A stretch of 64,000 bases of DNA from Oceanospirillum sanctuarii (GCF_002150805.1 NZ_MTBA01000004.1:62001-126000); one strand, 5' to 3'. Shown: positions 1 through 8,701, counted from the first letter of the stretch. Translations and numbers: made by a program. The notes: generated by a model from the sequence alone, not told the origin.

Positions 1-1040
1 CTATCAATGAGCTTTTGTTAACATTCGGGACACCGGATCAACTGGCAAAAGCTCTGCAAATCCCCGGCGAGCACTCACTATCTTTGGCTATGCAGTGGCA
101 ACAGCAAGCGGCTCTTCTGGTTGAAACCAGTATTCCGGAATCCGCAGATACGCTGAAGAAGATTCAGGTTCACGCTCAGGAGCAACTGGAGCTTTTACAG
201 AAAAGTATGCGACAAGGGTGCGATGCCCTGATTGCTGATGCGGACAATATAGAAGAGCTTGCCGAAGACACTGCCTCACAACCCAAAAGACCAGCCCTTC
301 TGAGGGCAACCGAAACCGCCATTCAGTATCACTATGCAGCTCTGTTTAGCAGTTTTATATGGGAAACCAAAACCGGCAGAAAAGAGATACAGACCGAAGC
401 GATTAAGGCTTTGTTAAACGCTTTGGATCAACCGCCAGCGGTTACGCTGATCAGCCATCCGGGATTAGGGCAGCTTAAACTCGATCAGGCAGGATTGGAT
501 TATCAATCCACAGCGTTTTTCCCAACCCGCTATTTGGCAGCCAATCTTTTAGCGCCAGCCGGGTCAGAGGGTCATGCCTCGAAGATGCTCACTCAGCAAC
601 TGGCCTATCCGAAAACTACAAGTCTGATGCCTTTCAGGGCCGTTATGCAGAAGCTGGCAAAAACCAAACTTACCCAGGATCAGCATGAGATTTGCTTTCA
701 CCACACGACTCCAAGAAACCACGCGGCTGTTCTCTGGCGAGATATAGCAAGCTTGAATTTAGGCAACTATCCCGAGTCACAATCAGCAGAAGATCTTTGC
801 AGCGAACTTTATCCAAGGTTCTACCAAAAGTTGAGAATCGAGCAGCGTATCGGCTATATCGTGCAGGTCATGCCTTTCCCGCTTGAACAAGCAGACAAGG
901 CCAATGAAAAAAAGCAGGGCATCGCTTTTCTGATACAAAGCGCCACCCACTCCGGCAAACAGCTGCTTCAGATTCTGAACAATGAATTGGAAACAGTTAG
1001 CACCACCAATGCTGACAAATCGACGTGTAACAACTCATAA
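1..1040 (+). CDS. M16 family zinc peptidase, C-terminal part (partial)
   Basis: The frame is open through the left edge (codons begin at base 3), so only the last ~345 residues are present and the start and the HxxEH zinc site lie outside. The visible part has the C-terminal lobe signature of insulinase/pitrilysin peptidases, LRIEQRIGYIVQV followed by GIAFLIQS, comparable to LRTEKQLGYAV in E. coli pitrilysin. Such enzymes are periplasmic or cytoplasmic peptidases that degrade short polypeptides. PqqF, the peptidase of PQQ synthesis, is in the same family, and a PQQ enzyme cluster lies 11 kb away, but no pqqA-E genes adjoin this gene, so that identity is open. Confidence 0.8.
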   Translation, partial: INELLLTFGTPDQLAKALQIPGEHSLSLAMQWQQQAALLVETSIPESADTLKKIQVHAQEQLELLQKSMRQGCDALIADADNIEELAEDTASQPKRPALLRATETAIQYHYAALFSSFIWETKTGRKEIQTEAIKALLNALDQPPAVTLISHPGLGQLKLDQAGLDYQSTAFFPTRYLAANLLAPAGSEGHASKMLTQQLAYPKTTSLMPFRAVMQKLAKTKLTQDQHEICFHHTTPRNHAAVLWRDIASLNLGNYPESQSAEDLCSELYPRFYQKLRIEQRIGYIVQVMPFPLEQADKANEKKQGIAFLIQSATHSGKQLLQILNNELETVSTTNADKSTCNNS

Positions 1041-1097
1041 CATTCATAGAAAACACCTTTTATTCAAAAATCCGATATCATAGCCGGACTTAAGTAT

Positions 1098-1184
1098 TTG
1101 GGGCTACTGGCATTCTGTTTGTTAGCTGAGGGTTATGCCCTCTCCCATTACGGATTTACCTGTTCGGAACCGGATCGCTGTTAA
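1098..1184 (+). CDS. possible 28-residue hydrophobic leader peptide or small protein
   Basis: A short frame with a TTG start candidate encodes a hydrophobic stretch (GLLAFCLLAEGYAL) followed by a tail with two cysteines (GFTCSEPDRC). Its TAA stop shares a base with the ATG of the FecR-barrel gene (TAATG), the arrangement expected of translational coupling. The same frame stays open upstream to about base 1024 without a standard start codon, so the true start is uncertain and the frame could be a remnant. No family is recognised. Confidence 0.3.
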   Translation: MGLLAFCLLAEGYALSHYGFTCSEPDRC

Positions 1185-3112
1185 TGATATTTGACCGAAA
1201 TACACCACGCCTGCCCAATGCCGTCATCGGCTCTTTATGGCTAATCGCCTTTAGTATTCTTTTACTGACCTCGTTACAGGTACAGGCGGAAGAGCAACCC
1301 ATCGCCACCATCTACAGCACCAGCGGTGACGTACAAGTCATTGATTCAAAAAACAAAAGCCAGCCAGCTCAATTAGGCCAATCTCTGATTGAGGGGGAAG
1401 CGGTACGTACGGGCAATGATGGTAAAGCAGCGCTTAAAGTTCAGGATGGCAGCACCTTCCGCGTTCGTCCGAACAGTCTGGTTCCCATCGATGGCCGCCT
1501 GACCCGGGACAAGGCCGTCGGTACAGTGCTTTTTGTACACGGCAAGGTTGAGCTGATTTCACCGGATGGTCTGTACCGCAGAACGGTTAAAGGCGGCAAA
1601 GTTTATCAGGGTGACGTGATCACTACCGGCACAGCCAGTAGCTTACAGCTGGATATGATTGATGGCGGTTATTTTGCCGTACGCCCGGACAGTAAGGTCG
1701 AAATCAATGATTACGTCTACCAGCAAAAAGAGACTGATAAAGTAACCGCTACCCTGTTACGCGGGGGCCTGCGCTCAATTACCGGTGCCATCGGGCAAAC
1801 CAATAAGCGCAACTTTGCATTGAAAACCCCGGTGGCCACCATTGGTATTCGCGGTACCGACCTTGAGATCTACTACCTCTCAGAACAGGATGCAGCCCAA
1901 TACACAGCGCAGACCGGCAAAGCCACCGAAGCCGGTAGTTACCTGAAGGTGAAATCCGGTGAAGCAGTCCTGAAAACCGACGTTGCGGAACAGACCGTTA
2001 AGCCCCGGGAAATTGCCTATACCACCAGTGCAGCTGTCGCTCCCGTATTTGTTCCTGTTGAAGAAGCGGAAGAGAATACTCCGCCAGTCTTTGAAGCAGA
2101 AACCTACGAAGAGCCGATTCCCGGTAAAAACGAACCGGAAGAAGAGGATAAACCCTGGCCGATCTATTTTAAGAGCTCAGCTTCTACAGGAATCAGTCAG
2201 GCCAGCCGCTATTACAATGTTGATCTGAACGATTCCGAAATCAGCACTTCAACACTGCCTCTGGTTGGCCGGAAGGCGAATAAGGCAGACGGCACCACCA
2301 GCAACCCGGAAGCAACCTACCTGAACCTCGATATCGAAGGCAGCATGCACTATCTGCCTTTCGATAATACCGACCTCTACATTGGCGGAATGATCGGCAA
2401 ACGTTACGCCGACGAAGATCAGGATATTAATCTCATTTCGATACGGATGGGGGCTCAAGTTGAATTTGGCGAACGAGTCACTCTATCTGCCAAATTCAGA
2501 CATCATCTTGCTGAGTCCGCATTCACAGAAGATCTGGCTGTCGGTGATATCAATCAGCAACCTGAGTCGGGTTACGAGATCGATCAGCTGGTAGCACGAC
2601 TGGATTTCAACCTCATACCTACTCTGGATCTCTTTACCCAGTTCCATGCTTCTACATTACGTTGGGATGAACCCTACAATGATGGATCAATGGCTTACTT
2701 TGATCGCAAGGAAAAGGAGCTGAATATGCTGGAAGTTGGCGGGCGTTACCACTTCTCGCCATTAATGAGCCTGACGGCAAGTCTGGTTGGCGGCGAGTCC
2801 ATCAGCCCTTATTACATCAATACGACCCGCTATGAAGAGAAAGAGGAGCTTTCAGGTTTCAAATTGAAAGCCGAAACAGGTATAGGGGCAGTAAAACTCT
2901 TTGCCGCTGCAGATCAATTTAAAGCAGAAGGTACTGACACCAATACCAATAGCAGCGATATACAGGTGCTGACGCTGGGTGGCGAGATGAGCTTCTCAGA
3001 ACAACTGGTGTTGAAAGCTGCCAGCCGTCACATGTCCGTTGATAACAGCGACAGCTATGATGGAACCGAAGAGGCAGACTTAACCCAAGTAAGTCTGCGT
3101 TATCACTTCTGA
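1184..3112 (+). CDS. FecR-domain protein fused to an outer-membrane beta-barrel
   Basis: 642 residues. After a signal peptide (cleavage near LQVQA-EEQ, about residue 36) come two FecR-type modules: residues ~40-105 (IATIYSTSGDVQV ... FRVRPNS) and ~113-275 (VLFVHGKVELI ... FAVRPDSKVEI ... ATIGIRGTDLEI). A Glu/Pro-rich linker (~292-325) leads to a region of alternating residues of ~315 aa that ends in SLRYHF, the terminal aromatic signature recognised by the Bam machinery. FecR domains of this periplasmic type are often found in cell-surface or signalling proteins. The architecture suggests a barrel anchored in the outer membrane with a periplasmic FecR sensor or adaptor. Ligand and partner are unknown. 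A hairpin follows the stop. Confidence 0.75.
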   Translation: MIFDRNTPRLPNAVIGSLWLIAFSILLLTSLQVQAEEQPIATIYSTSGDVQVIDSKNKSQPAQLGQSLIEGEAVRTGNDGKAALKVQDGSTFRVRPNSLVPIDGRLTRDKAVGTVLFVHGKVELISPDGLYRRTVKGGKVYQGDVITTGTASSLQLDMIDGGYFAVRPDSKVEINDYVYQQKETDKVTATLLRGGLRSITGAIGQTNKRNFALKTPVATIGIRGTDLEIYYLSEQDAAQYTAQTGKATEAGSYLKVKSGEAVLKTDVAEQTVKPREIAYTTSAAVAPVFVPVEEAEENTPPVFEAETYEEPIPGKNEPEEEDKPWPIYFKSSASTGISQASRYYNVDLNDSEISTSTLPLVGRKANKADGTTSNPEATYLNLDIEGSMHYLPFDNTDLYIGGMIGKRYADEDQDINLISIRMGAQVEFGERVTLSAKFRHHLAESAFTEDLAVGDINQQPESGYEIDQLVARLDFNLIPTLDLFTQFHASTLRWDEPYNDGSMAYFDRKEKELNMLEVGGRYHFSPLMSLTASLVGGESISPYYINTTRYEEKEELSGFKLKAETGIGAVKLFAAADQFKAEGTDTNTNSSDIQVLTLGGEMSFSEQLVLKAASRHMSVDNSDSYDGTEEADLTQVSLRYHF

Positions 3113-3141
3113 GCCGGAAGTTATAAAGATTTGTACTGAAA

Positions 3142-3162
3142 AGAGCGCTGTTAAGGCGCTCT
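3142..3162 (-). terminator. hairpin after the 125-residue secreted-protein gene
   Basis: AGAGCGC and GCGCTCT (7-bp perfect stem, 7-base loop) lie directly after the stop of the minus-strand gene at 3165; a TTTT run follows on the minus strand only. Confidence 0.5.
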
Positions 3163-3164
3163 GA

Positions 3165-3542
3165 TCAGCGTTTGGCTAACTCTTCAGCCAACTGCTGGCA
3201 GGGTTGAGTCGGGGCTGAGCCGGCTACCAGCTGATCACAACTTTGAGACAGCATGCTGTCGATGCAGGCCTCTGCCCGACGCTCTATATGCAGGTCACGT
3301 ACGGGCGGCAAGTCACCTTTGATCGAGCTGCAGACGCTTCCCAAGCTTTGTTTCAGTGCTTGCTGGCTTTCCTCCGGCAGGTTATCGGCATCCAGATGTT
3401 GCCAGGCACAGCTCTGAATTCTCTGACATAGCTGATCACCCTTGGCATCCAGCGTCACGCCCTTGGTTAGACCCTCAGCCTGAACAAAGGAAGAAACCGC
3501 CACTGTCATCAATACCAGCAAAGTGCTTATTCGCATTTTCAC
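3165..3542 (-). CDS. small secreted cysteine-containing protein of unknown function
   Basis: 125 residues with a clear Sec signal peptide (KMRISTLLVLMTVAVSSFVQA-EG). The mature part holds six cysteines (QLCQRIQSCAW, SVCSS, EACID, QSCDQ, QPCQQL) that could form disulfides in the periplasm. It is acidic to neutral and probably helical, with no recognised domain. It is a single gene, convergent with the FecR-barrel gene. Confidence 0.6.
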   Translation of the reverse strand: MKMRISTLLVLMTVAVSSFVQAEGLTKGVTLDAKGDQLCQRIQSCAWQHLDADNLPEESQQALKQSLGSVCSSIKGDLPPVRDLHIERRAEACIDSMLSQSCDQLVAGSAPTQPCQQLAEELAKR

Positions 3543-3723
3543 TTCCGCCTATCCCTGATACTCAACGCCATCTCAGATCTGAACATTGAAAATCATAGTG
3601 ACAGAAGCAAACGCGAGCCAACAGTGTTTTTATGCAACAAAGTTTCACAGACACCGGCAGTCCTAACGGAAGTCAATGGTGTGCTGTTCCGTTACAAAAC
3701 CAGAACCTATTCCAAAGCTTTGG

Positions 3724-3755
3724 ATAAAAAAATGCCGGACATAAGGTCCGGCATT
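3724..3755 (-). terminator. Rho-independent terminator of ndh
   Basis: GCCGGAC-ATAAG-GTCCGGC (3734-3752), flanked by a run of seven or more A on the plus strand, i.e. a T tract after the stem on the minus strand, 35 bases past the ndh stop. Confidence 0.85.
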
Positions 3756-3787
3756 TTCGTTTCTACGCTAAAAATTTGAAGAGTAAA

Positions 3788-5077
3788 TCAGTGCAGTTTC
3801 ATCTTAGGTCGAACCACCTTGCCCAGCTTCTCTGCCAGAATCACCAACATCGCTTTTGGCCAGCCATGAATGGCGATCTGGTGCATGCGATAGAGGGAGA
3901 TATAAACAAAGCGTGCAATTCGTCCCTCGATAAACATGCTGTTACCGGTCAGATTACCCATCAGGCTTCCCACTGTGCTGTAACGACTCAGGTTTACCAG
4001 AGAACCATGGTCTTTATAAACATAAGGCTTCTGTGGATCCCCCTTGGTCAGAGCAATAAGGTTAGCCAGCACGCACTCCGCCATCTGATGCGCTGATTGC
4101 GCCCGTGGCGGTACCCAGGAACCATCCGGCTGTTCACAGGCACAACAATCGCCAATCACCCAGATATCATCAAAACCTTTGGCCTGAAGGGTTGGTTGCA
4201 CCAGAATCTGGTTGTTGCGGTTGGTATCAAAAACACCCAGACGGTTGACGAAATCCGGTGCTTTCACACCTGCCGCCCAGATCATCATATCCGCCCTGAT
4301 CACTTCATCTTCCGCGGTCACAAAGCCTTCTTCTGTGGCTGAAGCAACACGAACCGATTCACGAACATTAACCCCCAGACGAACCAGTTCTTTACGGGCT
4401 GACAGAGAGATACGCTCCGGCAGTGCCGGCAGAATTCGAGGCCCTGCTTCAATCAGACTGATCTTCAGCTGCTGCGCCGTCATCTGCGGCAGGCCATAGG
4501 ATTTCAGCAGATCCGCAACGTGATAAAGCTCCGCCGAAAGCTCTACACCGGTTGCCCCGCCACCAACAATGGCAATATCCAGATTATCGGCAGAAGCCTT
4601 CTGGTTAATACGCAGGAAGTTATTGATAAGGCCGTGGTGGAAGCGCTCAGCCTGAGCGTGGGAGTCAAGAAAATAGCAGTGCTCTGCCACACCCGGCGTG
4701 CCAAAGTCATTACTGACACTACCAATCGCCAGCACCAGCTTGTCGTAGGAAAGCTTTCGTTCCGGCAGCACCTGATCCCCTTCACTGTCGAAAGAAGGCG
4801 CTAAGGTGATGGTTTTGGCTTCGGTATCAAGATCGCAGAATTCACCCAGCTGGAAGGTATAGCCGTGTTTAGCGGCATGGGCGTGATAAACCACACCATC
4901 CGTACTGGTGTCGAGAGATCCTGTCGCTACTTCGTGTAGCAGGGGTTTCCAGATATGAGTCCGGTTTTTATCAACCAGGGTAATGTTCGCTTTGCCTTTG
5001 CGGCCAAAACGACGTCCTAATTGGGTGGCCAGTTCAAGCCCACCGGCTCCGCCTCCTATGATGACTATCTGTTCCAT
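3788..5077 (-). CDS. ndh: NADH dehydrogenase, type II (NDH-2)
   Basis: 429 residues, the usual NDH-2 length. It is a membrane-associated flavoprotein that oxidises NADH and reduces ubiquinone without pumping protons. The N-terminus has the FAD dinucleotide motif IVIIGGGAGGLELA, and there is a second, NADH-binding motif IAIVGGGATGVELSAEL near residue 170. The FAD-contacting segment IWVIGDCCACEQPDG and the quinone-side motif PPRAQSAHQMA are present. The ATG is preceded by AAGGA at suitable spacing. It is a monocistronic gene with its own terminator and a perfect inverted repeat in its upstream region. Confidence 0.93.
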   Translation of the reverse strand: MEQIVIIGGGAGGLELATQLGRRFGRKGKANITLVDKNRTHIWKPLLHEVATGSLDTSTDGVVYHAHAAKHGYTFQLGEFCDLDTEAKTITLAPSFDSEGDQVLPERKLSYDKLVLAIGSVSNDFGTPGVAEHCYFLDSHAQAERFHHGLINNFLRINQKASADNLDIAIVGGGATGVELSAELYHVADLLKSYGLPQMTAQQLKISLIEAGPRILPALPERISLSARKELVRLGVNVRESVRVASATEEGFVTAEDEVIRADMMIWAAGVKAPDFVNRLGVFDTNRNNQILVQPTLQAKGFDDIWVIGDCCACEQPDGSWVPPRAQSAHQMAECVLANLIALTKGDPQKPYVYKDHGSLVNLSRYSTVGSLMGNLTGNSMFIEGRIARFVYISLYRMHQIAIHGWPKAMLVILAEKLGKVVRPKMKLH

Positions 5078-5098
5078 GGTTTTTTCCTTACTAATGAT

Positions 5099-5138
5099 AT
5101 GGGACTAAACCCTGCGAAATCAGGTGATTCAGTCCCAT
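5099..5138. promoter_or_regulatory. inverted repeat upstream of ndh
   Basis: ATGGGACT (5099-5106) and AGTCCCAT (5131-5138) are a perfect 8-base inverted repeat with a 24-base spacer, 22 bases before the ndh start. It could be an operator or a leader stem-loop. It does not match the FNR or ArcA consensus by eye. Confidence 0.35.
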
Positions 5139-5359
5139 GTCATCAACAGAAACGCTAAACGGCCAAGCCGCTGGTGTCCTTATCTAGTTTCTGACCAAAC
5201 TCCATGTCATACCATCCTGCCTGAGAAGGTAAAAATCAACCAAAACCTGAACTTTAGTCGTAATCAGCGCTCTATACCTGTTGGCTTAACAGCCCTGATT
5301 CGCCCACCCTAAGCTGAACATATATCTGTATCTGCACTTATATCTGTAGGGTAAGTGGC

Positions 5360-5365
5360 TATAAT
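5360..5365 (+). promoter_or_regulatory. candidate -10 box for the acyltransferase gene
   Basis: A perfect TATAAT lies 54 bases before the acyltransferase ATG. No good -35 hexamer is seen at 16-18 bases. Apart from this and the inverted repeat near ndh, the 5078-5418 intergenic stretch shows nothing recognisable. Confidence 0.4.
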
Positions 5366-5418
5366 AGCGCCCGTCTATACTCAGCAAGTGATACCTTTAA
5401 CCGGATTCTCATAGCCCT

Positions 5419-5982
5419 ATGCACAAAACGATATTCACCACCCCCGTTATCCGTCATATCTTCTACTGGTTCTCAGTGATTACGCTGAAGCTGACCGGGT
5501 GGAAAATCGAGGGTGATTCCAGAACCATTCCGGATAAAGCGATGTTTGTGGCCGCACCCCATACCACCAACTGGGACCTGCCCTATGCCCTGATGCTGGC
5601 GTTCAAACTTCGCTTGCCAATCTACTGGATGGGTAAGACCTCGATCTTCAAATTTCCCTTTGGCGGCATCATGCGCTGGCTGGGCGGTATTCCGGTAGAA
5701 CGCAGCCGATCAACTAATCTGGTGGATGCCATGGTGCAGCGCTTTCAGGCCGAGGAGAAACTACTGGTGATCATCGCTCCGGAAGGCACCCGTAAAGACG
5801 TCGCCGAATGGAAAAGCGGTTTTTATCATATCGCCCATGGCGCAGGTATTCCTCTGGTGCTCGGCTTTATTGACTACCCCAACAAACGGGGCGGTGTAGG
5901 TCCACTGTTTCAGACCTCCGGAAATTACGAGAAAGATCTACTGGAGATTAAAGCCTTCTACACCCCCTTCCGCGGCAAATAA
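5419..5982 (+). CDS. 1-acyl-glycerol-3-phosphate acyltransferase (PlsC-like)
   Basis: 187 residues, a compact acyltransferase of the PlsC superfamily. It has the catalytic H-x4-D motif as HTTNWD (residues ~48-53), the substrate loop GGIPVERSRS (block II) and the PEGTRK motif (block III), all in the expected order. These enzymes transfer an acyl chain to lysophosphatidate or a similar lipid at the inner membrane. The short length and HTTNWD form match small bacterial homologues of uncertain exact substrate. YtoQ follows 29 bases later and may be cotranscribed. Confidence 0.85.
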   Translation: MHKTIFTTPVIRHIFYWFSVITLKLTGWKIEGDSRTIPDKAMFVAAPHTTNWDLPYALMLAFKLRLPIYWMGKTSIFKFPFGGIMRWLGGIPVERSRSTNLVDAMVQRFQAEEKLLVIIAPEGTRKDVAEWKSGFYHIAHGAGIPLVLGFIDYPNKRGGVGPLFQTSGNYEKDLLEIKAFYTPFRGK

Positions 5983-6011
5983 TTCAGAAAACCCTAAGGA
6001 GCGAAACAAGC

Positions 6012-6458
6012 ATGAACTGGAATGTTTATCTTTCTGGCGAGATCCACACCGACTGGCGTGATCAGATTGAAGCCGGTGCCCGTGAGCGCGGCCTGCCAAT
6101 CACCTTTACTTCCGCCTGCACGAATCACGAAGCCAGCGATGCCGCCGGTGATGTACTGGGCGAACAGAATGACAGCTTCTGGCGTGATCACCAGTCATCC
6201 AAAGTAAACGCGATCCGCACCAAAAACCTGATTGAAAAATGCGATATCGCCGTGGTTCGTTTCGGTGACAAATACAAACAGTGGAATGCTGCTTTTGATG
6301 CCGGTTACCTGGCGGCACTGGGCAAGCCTTATATCACCCTGCATGATGAAAGCATTATTCACCCACTGAAAGAAGTGGATGCCGCGGCAATGGGCTGGGC
6401 AAAAACGCCTCAGCAGGTGGTTGAAGTGCTGGCTTATGTCGTCGCCAGTAAAGCTTAA
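6012..6458 (+). CDS. YtoQ family protein
   Basis: 148 residues, start supported by AAGGAG ten bases upstream. The protein matches the YtoQ family in its full-length pattern (NVYLSGEIHTDWR at the N-terminus, then ACTNHEASD and FGDKYKQWNAAFDAG), a Rossmann-like alpha/beta fold related to nucleoside 2-deoxyribosyltransferases. The biochemical role is not established. It probably forms a two-gene unit with the upstream acyltransferase gene. Confidence 0.8.
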   Translation: MNWNVYLSGEIHTDWRDQIEAGARERGLPITFTSACTNHEASDAAGDVLGEQNDSFWRDHQSSKVNAIRTKNLIEKCDIAVVRFGDKYKQWNAAFDAGYLAALGKPYITLHDESIIHPLKEVDAAAMGWAKTPQQVVEVLAYVVASKA

Positions 6459-6503
6459 CCAGGCCGATAAAATCGGATAGTTAACGAATGATGTCAGAAG
6501 CGA

Positions 6504-7187
6504 TTAACCCCGCTTCTGGCGTCTTACATCCCGCAGGCGCTTCAGGCGATAAAGCCGGTAAACCAGCGCTAATAACAAACAAAAACCGATCGGTAACAGC
6601 AAAGCAAAAAACTGATAGCGCTCGAACAACGCGCCGCCTGCAGTACCACCCAGGACAAAACCTGCAATCAGCAGAGAAAACAGCAAAGCCTTGCGTCGGT
6701 CAAAACCTCGCCCCTTCAAACTTTGCCCCAGCATAATTCCCAGATCCGTTACGATGCCGGTCATGTGAGTCGTACGAACTACAGCACCGCTGTACGTGGT
6801 TGCCAGCGCATTCTGAACACCACAGGCCGCCGAAGCGAGATAATGCCCATAAAGCAAACCTTCATTGAGAGACCAAAGGGTAGCTACCAGTAATAAGGCT
6901 TCTATCAGCAGCAGAGAATCGTAGTGACGCCCGAGTTTCAGAGAATTACTGTTCAGCATAAGACCGGAGATGGCCGCTCCAACAAGAAAGCTTACGACCA
7001 CCCCCAGAAGGTGCAGCGAATCCAGCGGAGAATCGACCCATTGGGTTCCAAGAAGCGTTGCCGTGCCGGAGACGTGGGAAACCGCCTGGTGCTTAAAGCC
7101 CAGCAAGCCGACCGCGTTAACACAGCCCGCAATCAGCGCCAGCAGAAAAGCACCGGCTTCCACCCATTTCGGTAAACGAGAGATCAA
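6504..7187 (-). CDS. DUF1275 (YoaK-type) inner-membrane protein
   Basis: About 227 residues from a TTG start at 7187. Six or so hydrophobic segments and the family pattern AGCVNAVGLLGF, VSHVSGTATLLG, THMTGIVTDLGIMLG are visible. The function of DUF1275 proteins is unknown; a transport role is usually assumed. The frame is open to an ATG at 7256, but that ATG has no Shine-Dalgarno sequence and the extra residues look non-protein. The TTG has AAAGAGGG just upstream, and that sequence sits inside a 12-bp inverted repeat, so I prefer the later start. Confidence 0.8.
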   Translation of the reverse strand: MISRLPKWVEAGAFLLALIAGCVNAVGLLGFKHQAVSHVSGTATLLGTQWVDSPLDSLHLLGVVVSFLVGAAISGLMLNSNSLKLGRHYDSLLLIEALLLVATLWSLNEGLLYGHYLASAACGVQNALATTYSGAVVRTTHMTGIVTDLGIMLGQSLKGRGFDRRKALLFSLLIAGFVLGGTAGGALFERYQFFALLLPIGFCLLLALVYRLYRLKRLRDVRRQKRG

Positions 7188-7193
7188 ACCCTG

Positions 7194-7230
7194 CCCTCTT
7201 TGCGGATAAATTCGATTACCGCAAAGAGGG
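7194..7230 (-). promoter_or_regulatory. 12-bp hairpin covering the likely ribosome site of the DUF1275 gene
   Basis: CCCTCTTTGCGG (7194-7205) and CCGCAAAGAGGG (7219-7230) form a perfect 12-bp inverted repeat with a 13-base loop. On the minus strand the 3' arm contains the AGAGGG proposed as Shine-Dalgarno for the TTG start at 7187. There is no T tract, so a translational switch is more likely than a terminator. Confidence 0.5.
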
Positions 7231-7303
7231 TAACAAATCTGACCGGGCTTCCCCATTGGGTGAAAGTGGTAACAGCAAGGCTGAAAAAACGGGCAATAAC
7301 CGG

Positions 7304-8422
7304 TTAAACCGCCATCTTTTCCGTTTCAGCGTACTGTTGCTTCTGAGAAAAAATCCGGTTGCGCCCCGCATCCTTTGCGGCATACAGCAGGTGGTCGGCT
7401 CTTTGCATCAGCAGATCCCGGCTTTCCCCTTCATGACGTTCAACAACACCAGCACTAAAGGTTACTGCACCATGTTCTAAAGTGTTCTCGCAGAGCGCGT
7501 CTGCCAGACCCTGAATCTGATCAACAGCCTGCTCTTCAGACATAGGCAATAAAAGAACAAACTCTTCACCGCCTAAACGAACCGCCAGACCTTTATTGTT
7601 CAAAGCCACCCGGTTCAGCTCTTTGGAGTAGAAACAAAGTACCTCATCACCGTAACTGTGGCCAAAACGATCATTGAGTTTTTTAAAGTGATCCAGATCG
7701 AGAATCGCCAGAGAGAAAACAGCCCCGCGCCCCTTCAGAGAATCCAGATAGCGATCCATCGCCCGGCGGTTATGCAAACCCGTTAGCGGGTCCTGCTCGG
7801 AGAGGATTCGGAGCTGGTCCGCCAGATGCTCGGCCTTGTCCCGCTCCAACCGGTAACGACGTGAATAACTGCCCATCATCATCAGCAACAAGCCCGCGGT
7901 CACCACAAAGCTAAAACTCAGATCCAGCGCCCGGGTCAGTTCATCCGGATAACTAAAAATCAGCTCAGGATGGGTTAGGTCGAGCCACATCAGTATCAGG
8001 GGTATTACCACGGCAAGACTGATCCCCAGTTTGCGGTAAACACCAAAGTCCCGGAATGCCACGCTGATATAAGCCAGTGTACAGAGGTTCAGAAAATAGG
8101 TCGGACCCGCAAGCCCGGCGTTATAGACCCAATTAATGGGTAAAGCGACCAAAACCAGAAGAAACATAAAAATCAGCGCCATTCGCCGGTACTGATTATG
8201 AAACCGGGAGCGATACCAGATCCCCATGATCAGTACGAATAAAGCCAGCTGGGCGTAGGAGAGAATGATATCTGCCGTTTCAAAGATGTAGTTGAAGACG
8301 CTGCAGGCCAGATAGCCGAAACCACCCACCAGAAGTACGGCATGATGGGTATATTGATAAGGGGATAATTTATTGCCCAATAAAAAATAAAGCAGCTGAT
8401 CGAGCGGGGATTTTACTGGCAT
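7304..8422 (-). CDS. membrane diguanylate cyclase (GGDEF)
   Basis: 372 residues from the ATG at 8422 (AAGG seven bases upstream); the longer TTG frame to 8488 is less likely. The N-terminal ~190 residues form about six membrane segments. A short charged linker leads to a GGDEF domain beginning DPLTGLHNRRAMD, with the active-site signature RLGGEEF and the final AKDAGRNRI. The active-site loop is intact, so it should make c-di-GMP from two GTP. The usual RxxD inhibitory site before GGEEF is absent, so product feedback through that site is not expected. The signal sensed by the membrane part is unknown. Confidence 0.88.
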   Translation of the reverse strand: MPVKSPLDQLLYFLLGNKLSPYQYTHHAVLLVGGFGYLACSVFNYIFETADIILSYAQLALFVLIMGIWYRSRFHNQYRRMALIFMFLLVLVALPINWVYNAGLAGPTYFLNLCTLAYISVAFRDFGVYRKLGISLAVVIPLILMWLDLTHPELIFSYPDELTRALDLSFSFVVTAGLLLMMMGSYSRRYRLERDKAEHLADQLRILSEQDPLTGLHNRRAMDRYLDSLKGRGAVFSLAILDLDHFKKLNDRFGHSYGDEVLCFYSKELNRVALNNKGLAVRLGGEEFVLLLPMSEEQAVDQIQGLADALCENTLEHGAVTFSAGVVERHEGESRDLLMQRADHLLYAAKDAGRNRIFSQKQQYAETEKMAV

Positions 8423-8536
8423 GAAATAACCTTGCTTCTCAAAAGAAGATCCTTGTAATCCGGTATCGGAGTGGATTGTGCCCTGCAAAATGCAAGGTTA
8501 GTACCGAACCGGCATCCTTGTAACACTTGGTCAGAT

Positions 8537-8701
8537 TTACTCAGAATCTGACTGAGCTTCCGCCGCTATTTTCGCTCTGACATCCTTCAGAACGATCTCC
8601 AGCGCCTGCTCAGCAATACGGTTATCGATTTGATTGGTTTCCAGGAGTTCAATCAGGTCCACTGCCAGCTTGATATGATCCGGTGCCGTTTCCAGAGACA
8701 T
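8537..8701 (-). CDS. YbaM-like small protein (DUF2496)
   Basis: A 54-residue gene beginning MSLETAPDHIKLAVDLIELL, closely parallel to E. coli YbaM (MSLENAPDDVKLAVDLI). It is predicted to be a helical cytosolic protein of unknown function. The ATG has GAGGA nine bases upstream on the minus strand. It lies 115 bases upstream of the diguanylate cyclase ATG in the same direction and may share its transcript. Confidence 0.8.
   Translation of the reverse strand: MSLETAPDHIKLAVDLIELLETNQIDNRIAEQALEIVLKDVRAKIAAEAQSDSE

Noticed and set aside
1-1040. Identification of the M16 peptidase as PqqF
   Set aside because: Same family and a PQQ cluster is near, but only the C-terminal part is visible and no pqq genes are adjacent.
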